Positions 58,742-64,000 of a stretch of DNA of 64,000 nucleotides are shown here, one piece after another. Origin of the DNA: Oerskovia paurometabola (GTDB taxonomy: Bacteria > Actinomycetota > Actinomycetes > Actinomycetales > Cellulomonadaceae). Under the pieces are notes generated by a model. That model saw only the letters and a program-made list of their open reading frames with translations, did no database searches and had not been told where the DNA came from. The first letter of the stretch is position 1. The number at the start of each line of letters is the position of its first letter. A program made the position numbers and the translations under genes. The stretch covers positions 1,984,001 through 2,048,000 of the forward strand of contig NZ_JAFBBV010000001.1 in NCBI RefSeq assembly GCF_016907365.1, given 5' to 3'.

Positions 58742-61700
58742 GTGTCCTCGTCGGTTCCGCGCCCTCGCGCTCTCGTCCTCGGGCCGGTAGTCGTCGAAGG
58801 GCGCCACGGGGCCCTCGTCGCTCCCTCCAGCGCTCGCGCGAGAGCCCTGGTCGTCGCGCTCGTGCTCGCGCAGGGTCGGACCGTGAGCGCCTCGGCGCTG
58901 ATCACGGACCTCTGGCCCGACGAGCAGCCGGCCGACCCTCGTGCGGCGCTCCAGAGCCTCGTCTCCCGCACGCGCGCCGTGCTGGCCGAGGGGGCGCTCG
59001 TCTCGGCCCCCGGCGGCTACGTGCTGCTCACCGAGAGCGACCTCGACGTCGCTCGCGAGCGCACCCGTGAGGCCGCGGTCGCGCTCGCGGCGGGAGACGC
59101 CCTCGGGGCCGTCGCGTCCGCACGCGCGGCGCTCGACCTGTGGCGGGGCGAACCCGGCGACGACCTGCTCGACCTGGTCGGCAGCCCGGTCGGTGAGGAT
59201 CTCGTCGCGACGGCCGAGCGCCGCCGCGCCGAGGCAGAGCAGGCCCTCCTCGACGCCCTCCTCGCCGCGGGCGACCACCAGGACGCCGTCGGGTGGGCCG
59301 AGCGAGCGGTCGAGCGGGCACCGCTCGACGAGGACGCGCACCTCGCGCTCCTGCGCGCCTACGTGGGCGCCGGCCGCTCCGCCGACGCGCTGCGCACCTT
59401 CGGGGCGCTGCGCACCCGGCTCGCCGACGAGCTGGGCGCCGACCCGCGTGCCGACCTGGTCGCGCTCAACACGGGCATCCTGCAGGGCACCGCCACGACC
59501 ACCGCCACCGCTCCCGTCGCCGCCGGCAGCGGCAGCACCGACGGCACCGCAGCCCTCGCGCCGTCGTCCCGCCCACCACGCCGCGGCACGGTGCTCGGTC
59601 TGCGTGCGGCGCCCAACGCCCTGGTCGGGCGCGAGGCCGACGTCGTCACGATCCTCGGCCTGCTCGCGCGCTCCCGGCTCGTCACGGTGCTCGGGCCGGG
59701 CGGGATGGGCAAGACCCGGGCCGTCCAGGAGGTCGCGCGCCGCGCGGGCGCGACGACCCCGCTCGTGGCCGTCGTCGAGCTCGCCAGCGTGCGCACGGGC
59801 CAGGACATCGGCCTGGCCCTCACGTCCGCCCTGGAGATCCGTGACACGCGCGGCCTGCGGCTCGGGGACCAGGTCGCGCGCACCGAGGTCCACGAGCTCG
59901 TCGCGGACCGCCTCGGGGAGACCGAGACCCTGCTCGTGCTCGACAACTGCGAGCACGTCGTGGACGAGGCCGCCGCGTGGGCCGCCGAGCTCCTCGCCGT
60001 GGCCCCCGGGCTCACGATCCTCACGACCAGCCGGTCACCCCTGCAGGTCGGCGGCGAGCAGGTGCACCCTCTCGAACCGCTCGCGACGACCGGCGTCGTG
60101 GGCGGCGGGGCAGGGCCCGCCGTCGAGCTCTTCCGCGCCCGGGCGCTCGCGGCCCGCCCCGGCACCGACCTGCCCGACGACGTCGTCGAACGGCTCTGCG
60201 CGCACCTCGACGGCCTGCCGCTCGCGATCGAGCTCGCTGCGGCGCGCGTGCGCACGCTGTCCGTCCAGGAGATCGAGCGCCGCCTCGACGCCCGCTTCGC
60301 GCTGCTCACCACGGGCGACCGCAGCGCCCCCGCGCGCCACCGGACCCTGCACGCCGTCATCGACTGGAGCTGGAACCTCCTCACCGCACCCCAGCAGGAG
60401 CTGCTGCGCCGCCTGTCCCTGCTGCCCGACGGGTTCGGCGTGCAGACGGCCCAGGCGGCCTCCGCCGTCGGGCTCGACGACGTCGAGGCGCTCGTCAACC
60501 AGTCCCTCCTGACCGTGACCGACGAACCTCTGTGCCGCACCGCGCGCTACCGCATGCTCGAGACCGTGCGTGAGTTCGGCGCGCTCGCGCTCGACGAGGC
60601 CGGTGAGCGCGAGACCGCCCAGGAAGCGACCTACCGATGGGCGGTCGACCTCGCACGTCGCGAGGTCGCCCGCCTCGAAGGGACCAGGCAGGTCCCCGCG
60701 ATGCTCGCCCTGCGCGTCGAGCAGGAGAACCTCCTGCACGTGCTGCGCACGGCGCTCGCGGCCGACCGCGCCGACGTGGTCCTGCCCGTCTTCCACGCGC
60801 TCGGCCTGCACTGGTCCCTGCGCGGTGCGCACACCGAGGTCGTCGGGCTCGGCCGCGACGTGCTGCGCGTCGTCGCGGGCTGGCAGGGCAGGCTCGTGCG
60901 GGGCATACCGGACGTCCCCGTCGAGCAGCTCACGCGCGAGGCGGGCATCGTGCTGTTCCTGCTCACCGCCTCGACGCCCAACGGGGACCCGGCCACCGGG
61001 GTCCGGGCCGCGGCGAGGCTGCGGCGCCTGCACCGCGACGCCGACATCGGCTCGCGCGCGGCCGCGCTCACCGACCTCCTGGCCGACGCGGGCGACCCGC
61101 TCGGCATGGGGCCGCGGCTCGCCGAGCTCCACACGTCCGACGACCCGTTCGTCGCGCTCGTGGCTCATCTGCTCAGCGCGCAGCTCTCGGAGAACAACGG
61201 ACGCCTCGACGAGGCGATCGCCCAGGTCACGGTCGCGCACGGGTTCGCGACGCGCACCCAGGACACGTGGGGAGCCGCGACGTCGGCGCTCTTCCTCGCC
61301 CAGCTCGCGAGCGAGCAGGGCGACGCCGCGCGGGCGCTCGAGTGGGTGGACACGGCCCGCGAGGGGCTCGGCAGGCTGCACGCCGACGAGGACCTGCGCC
61401 AGCTCGACTGGCTCGAGGCGACCAACCTCGCGCTCGTCGGGCGCGTCGCGGAGGCAGAGCCGCTGTTCACGTCGCTCGTCGAGACCGACGACGACCCCGT
61501 GCCCTCCGGGATCGGGGGGACCGCGCACGAGCTGCGCTCGATCGGGCACGCCGGGCTGGCCGAGATCGCCGTCGCCCGCGGTGACCACGCGCGCGCCCTG
61601 GCCGAGCTCGAGGCCGCCAACGCGGCGGTCGGGAGCGGGGCCGCGCGGCGCTCGCCCTGGTACACGATGTTCGCGGCCGGCTGGCTGTCGACCCTGCTGC

Positions 61701-62122
61701 TGCCCGCGCCCGGGACGACCGGGCCGTGGGAGCCGGACGCGTTGCCCTCGGCCCAGGCCGAGCGCCTGGCCCGCGAGCTGCGGGTGCGGATGATCGCCGG
61801 TCATCGCGCCGCGCCCGGCATGGTCGACTACCCCGTCCTCGGCACGGCCGCGCTCGCCCTCGGGGCGTACCTGTGGGCCTCCCCGGGCCTCGACCGGGTC
61901 GACGACGGGCTCACCCTCCTCGAGCTCGCGCGCCGCATGGGAGCACGCCAGGACGTTCCCTCGCTCCGCACGCCCGCGCACGTCGCCTGGGCGCGCACCC
62001 TGCACGGTGACGCGCACGTGGACGAGGTGCGCGACGCCGTCGGGCAGCTGGGGCACGACGACCTGCCCGACCGGGTCATCAAGATCCTGCGCACCGCACC
62101 CTGGACCCGGCCCACGGCATGA
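58742..62122 (+). CDS. AfsR/SARP-type transcriptional regulator with NB-ARC ATPase and TPR region
   Basis: A 1126-residue regulator. Residues about 8-95 form an OmpR-like winged helix (LVVALVLAQGRTVSASALITDLWPDEQPADPRAALQSLVSRTRAVL); about 98-245 form the bacterial transcriptional activation domain; about 290-590 is a STAND/NB-ARC-type ATPase with Walker A GPGGMGKTR (about residue 318), Walker B LLVLDNCEHV (about 398) and LPLAIELAAARV; the rest is helical, TPR-like. Such proteins activate secondary metabolism or other genes after nucleotide-driven oligomerisation. A TAGAGT -10 box at 58729-58734 lies 7 nt before the GTG at 58742, so the mRNA is probably leaderless. No biosynthetic cluster is adjacent; its target is unknown. 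Confidence 0.88.
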   Translation: MSSSVPRPRALVLGPVVVEGRHGALVAPSSARARALVVALVLAQGRTVSASALITDLWPDEQPADPRAALQSLVSRTRAVLAEGALVSAPGGYVLLTESDLDVARERTREAAVALAAGDALGAVASARAALDLWRGEPGDDLLDLVGSPVGEDLVATAERRRAEAEQALLDALLAAGDHQDAVGWAERAVERAPLDEDAHLALLRAYVGAGRSADALRTFGALRTRLADELGADPRADLVALNTGILQGTATTTATAPVAAGSGSTDGTAALAPSSRPPRRGTVLGLRAAPNALVGREADVVTILGLLARSRLVTVLGPGGMGKTRAVQEVARRAGATTPLVAVVELASVRTGQDIGLALTSALEIRDTRGLRLGDQVARTEVHELVADRLGETETLLVLDNCEHVVDEAAAWAAELLAVAPGLTILTTSRSPLQVGGEQVHPLEPLATTGVVGGGAGPAVELFRARALAARPGTDLPDDVVERLCAHLDGLPLAIELAAARVRTLSVQEIERRLDARFALLTTGDRSAPARHRTLHAVIDWSWNLLTAPQQELLRRLSLLPDGFGVQTAQAASAVGLDDVEALVNQSLLTVTDEPLCRTARYRMLETVREFGALALDEAGERETAQEATYRWAVDLARREVARLEGTRQVPAMLALRVEQENLLHVLRTALAADRADVVLPVFHALGLHWSLRGAHTEVVGLGRDVLRVVAGWQGRLVRGIPDVPVEQLTREAGIVLFLLTASTPNGDPATGVRAAARLRRLHRDADIGSRAAALTDLLADAGDPLGMGPRLAELHTSDDPFVALVAHLLSAQLSENNGRLDEAIAQVTVAHGFATRTQDTWGAATSALFLAQLASEQGDAARALEWVDTAREGLGRLHADEDLRQLDWLEATNLALVGRVAEAEPLFTSLVETDDDPVPSGIGGTAHELRSIGHAGLAEIAVARGDHARALAELEAANAAVGSGAARRSPWYTMFAAGWLSTLLLPAPGTTGPWEPDALPSAQAERLARELRVRMIAGHRAAPGMVDYPVLGTAALALGAYLWASPGLDRVDDGLTLLELARRMGARQDVPSLRTPAHVAWARTLHGDAHVDEVRDAVGQLGHDDLPDRVIKILRTAPWTRPTA

Positions 62123-62170
62123 CGGGCGGGCGGTGCCCCGGCAGGATCCGCCGGGGCACCGCCCGCCCGT
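62122..62170. terminator. Terminator shared by the SARP gene and the ABC permease gene
   Basis: A 21-bp perfect stem: 62122-62142 (begins ACGGGCGGGCGG) with 62150-62170, loop AGGATCC of 7 nt. It begins at the last base of the SARP stop codon and ends 15 bp before the end of the convergent permease gene, so it works in both directions. Confidence 0.88.
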
Positions 62171-62185
62171 GGTCGATCGCGACGC

Positions 62186-63019
62186 TCAGGCCTTGCGCAT
62201 GTACGCCCGCACCGTGAGCGGGGCGAAGACCGCGACGATGACCGCCGCCCCGACGAGCGAGATCACGGCGTCCGCACCGAGCACCCCGTCGTTCGTCAGC
62301 TCGCGCACCGCGGTGACCAGGTGCGAGACCGGGTTGAGGTTCACGAAGCCCTGGAGCCAGCCCGGCATGGTGTCGGGCTGGACGAACGCGTTCGACAGGA
62401 ACGTGAGCGGGAACAGGATGATCATCGAGATCCCCTGGACGCTCGACGCCGTCCGGGCGATCACGCCGAAGAACGCGAAGATCCAGCTCACGGCCCACGA
62501 GCACACGATCACGAGCAGGCCGGCCAGGACGACCGAACCCAGGCCGCCCGCCGGGCGGTAGCCCATGGCGTAGCCCATCGCGAACGTGAGCGTCGTCGCG
62601 ATGCCGTACCGGACGGTGTCCGCGAGCAGCGCGCCCGACAACGGCGCGATGCGCGCGATCGGCAGCGAGCGGAAGCGGTCGAACACGCCCTTGTCCATGT
62701 CCTCGCGGAGCTGGACGCCCGTGACGACCGACGTCGTGATGACGGTCTGCACGAGGATGCCCGGGATGATGGTCGGCAGGTAGCTCACGACGTCGCCCGC
62801 GATCGCGCCGCCGAAGATGTACGTGAACATGAGCGTGAACAGGATCGGCTGGACCGTCACGTCGACGAGCTGCTCGGGCGTCCGGCGGATCTTGAGGAGC
62901 CCGCGGTACGCCATGGTGACCGTGTGGCGGACCGTCTGGCCGGCGCTCGTGCGGTTGGACAGGCTGCGGTCGGAGCCGGCCTGGATCTGCTGACGGGGAG
63001 CGGTGAGGGTCGTGGTCAT
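62186..63019 (-). CDS. ABC transporter permease, DrrB type
   Basis: A 277-residue ABC-2 family permease with six transmembrane helices (for example PILFTLMFTYIFGGAIAGD, LVIVCSWAVSWIFAFFGVIA and VISLVGAAVIVAVFAPL). The conserved EDMDKGVFDRFRSLPIARIAPLSGALLADTVRYG between helices, and the NAFVQPDTMPGWLQGFVNLNPVSHLVTAVRELTN segment, are typical of daunorubicin-type exporter permeases. It should form an exporter with the ATPase encoded just upstream; the ATG at 63019 overlaps that gene's stop (ATGA). The substrate is unknown; members export drugs, lipids or polyketides. Confidence 0.9.
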   Translation of the reverse strand: MTTTLTAPRQQIQAGSDRSLSNRTSAGQTVRHTVTMAYRGLLKIRRTPEQLVDVTVQPILFTLMFTYIFGGAIAGDVVSYLPTIIPGILVQTVITTSVVTGVQLREDMDKGVFDRFRSLPIARIAPLSGALLADTVRYGIATTLTFAMGYAMGYRPAGGLGSVVLAGLLVIVCSWAVSWIFAFFGVIARTASSVQGISMIILFPLTFLSNAFVQPDTMPGWLQGFVNLNPVSHLVTAVRELTNDGVLGADAVISLVGAAVIVAVFAPLTVRAYMRKA

Positions 63020-64000
63020 CGCAGGGCTTCCTCTCGCGTGCTGGTGGTGGCGTGGGCGACGTCGCCGGCGGCAGCCGTGCCCGGGCTGTCGTCCTCGACG
63101 TCGGCCGCGACGCCGTGGCCCGTGAGGGTCAGGAACACCTCGTCGAGGCTCGGCTTGTCCATGCTGATCGAGTCGACCGCGATGCGGGCCTCGCGCAGCC
63201 GGACCAGGAGGTCCGTGACCTCGTCGGGGCCCGTCACCGGGACCGTGATGCGCCGGGCCTCGGGGGACGTGGTCGCGGGCACGCCGAACGTCGTCACGAT
63301 GTCGAGCGCCGACCCCAGGTCCGCGGCCGCGACGAGCCCGAGCTGGAGCGACTGGTTGCCCACCGCGTCCTTGAGCTCGTCGGCCGTGCCCTCCGCGACC
63401 ACGCGGCCCCGGTCGATGACCGCGATCCGGTCCGCGAGCTGGTCCGCCTCGTCCAGGTACTGCGTCGTGAGCACGACCGTCGAACCCGTCGCGACGAGCT
63501 CGCGGATCGTGTCCCACATCTGCGCGCGGGTGCGAGGGTCGAGGCCCGTCGTGGGCTCGTCGAGGAAGATCAGCGGCGGCTGCGCGATGAGGCTCGCCGC
63601 GAGGTCCAGGCGACGGCGCATGCCGCCCGAGAAGTTCTTCAGGGGGCGCGTGGCCGCCTCGGTCAGGCCGAACGTCTCGAGGAGCTCGGCGGCCTTGCGT
63701 CGAGCCTCGGCCCGACCCAGTCCGAGCAGGCGCGAGAAGATCACGAGGTTCTCGGTCGCGCTCAGCGTCTCGTCGACCGAGGCGTACTGGCCCGTGACGC
63801 CTATGAGCTGGCGCACGACCTGGGACTCGCGGACGACGTCGTGCCCGAAGACCCGGGCCTCGCCCGCGTCGGGGCGCAGGAGCGTCGCGAGCATGCTGAT
63901 GGTGGTGGTCTTGCCGGCGCCGTTCGGGCCGAGCACGCCGTACACCGAGCCGGTGCGGATGCTCAGGTCGACGCCGTCGACCGCCCGGTTGTCGCCGAAC
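63016..64000 (-). CDS. ABC transporter ATP-binding protein, DrrA type (5' end outside the window)
   Basis: The C-terminal 327 residues of an ATPase whose start lies beyond base 64000; the open frame continues to the window end (FGDNRAVDGVDLSIRTGSVYG). Walker A GPNGAGKTT, the Q-loop in VTGQYASVD, the signature NFSGGMRRRLDLAASL, Walker B LIFLDEPTTGLDPRTRAQMW and the switch-like TTQYLDEADQLADRI are intact, followed by the DrrA-type C-terminal domain (SMDKPSLDEVFLTLTGH). With the downstream permease it forms an exporter. It could have an internal GTG start at 63945, but this would cut the A-loop and first strands. Confidence 0.92.
   Translation of the reverse strand, partial: FGDNRAVDGVDLSIRTGSVYGVLGPNGAGKTTTISMLATLLRPDAGEARVFGHDVVRESQVVRQLIGVTGQYASVDETLSATENLVIFSRLLGLGRAEARRKAAELLETFGLTEAATRPLKNFSGGMRRRLDLAASLIAQPPLIFLDEPTTGLDPRTRAQMWDTIRELVATGSTVVLTTQYLDEADQLADRIAVIDRGRVVAEGTADELKDAVGNQSLQLGLVAAADLGSALDIVTTFGVPATTSPEARRITVPVTGPDEVTDLLVRLREARIAVDSISMDKPSLDEVFLTLTGHGVAADVEDDSPGTAAAGDVAHATTSTREEALR

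Overview
The window is chromosomal DNA from a very GC-rich actinobacterium (coding DNA is visibly above 70% G+C, with GTG starts common). The 16S rRNA, gene order and codon use fit the order Micrococcales, most likely a Cellulomonadaceae/Sanguibacteraceae-type organism; this placement is inference, since no database search was possible. There are no tRNA genes, insertion sequences, prophage genes or CRISPR arrays in view.

Layout. 1-734: a Fur-type peroxide regulator and the start of a catalase gene, both leftward. 1140-9268: translation genes infC-rpmI-rplT-trmH-like-thpR and then pheS-pheT, followed by an SDR dehydrogenase. 9287-12473: a leftward accessory stretch (DUF899, lipoprotein, DUF389 membrane protein, HEAT-repeat protein). 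12651-14773: a small exported protein and a TPP-riboswitch-controlled thiD-tenA fusion. 14852-16925 (leftward): small membrane protein, quinone oxidoreductase, GntR regulator. 16980-18958: leuA preceded by a Leu-rich leader peptide and an attenuator. 19011-22213: beta-propeller protein and three small genes. 22282-31267: complete arginine pathway argC-J-B-D-F-R-G-H. 31275-34065: P-loop kinase, 3-methyladenine glycosylase, tyrS. 34194-39957: one rRNA operon (16S-23S-5S) with two promoters, processing stems and terminator. 40040-54813: a long rightward run with a repeat-rich TPR protein, HAD phosphatase, tlyA, nadK, recN, steA, steB, a MraY/WecA-like protein, murJ, pyrG and a NUDIX hydrolase. 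54910-58649: GH3 glucosidase, TetR regulator and sugar acetyltransferase. 58742-62122: a large AfsR/SARP-type regulator. 62186-64000: a DrrAB-like ABC exporter, cut by the window end.

Most of the window is core metabolism and information processing, tightly packed with start/stop overlaps of the GTGA/ATGA type, so translational coupling is widespread. Regulation is readable in several places: a dyad operator before the fur-like gene, an AUC start in infC, a TPP riboswitch, a leuA attenuator whose promoter is overlapped by a GntR-type dyad, an ArgR box on the argC promoter, and a tetO-like dyad before the glucosidase gene. Several promoters place the -10 box 6-8 nt before the start codon (fur-like gene, leuA leader peptide, argC, the SARP gene), implying leaderless mRNAs.

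The least ordinary item is the protein at 40040-42298: 25 near-identical Tyr/Arg-rich repeats fused to a helical-repeat domain and an acidic tail, encoded directly downstream of the rRNA operon. Other items worth checking are a likely frameshift near 21200, a 25-bp perfect hairpin at 14780-14841, and a 29-codon ORF bridging steA and steB.
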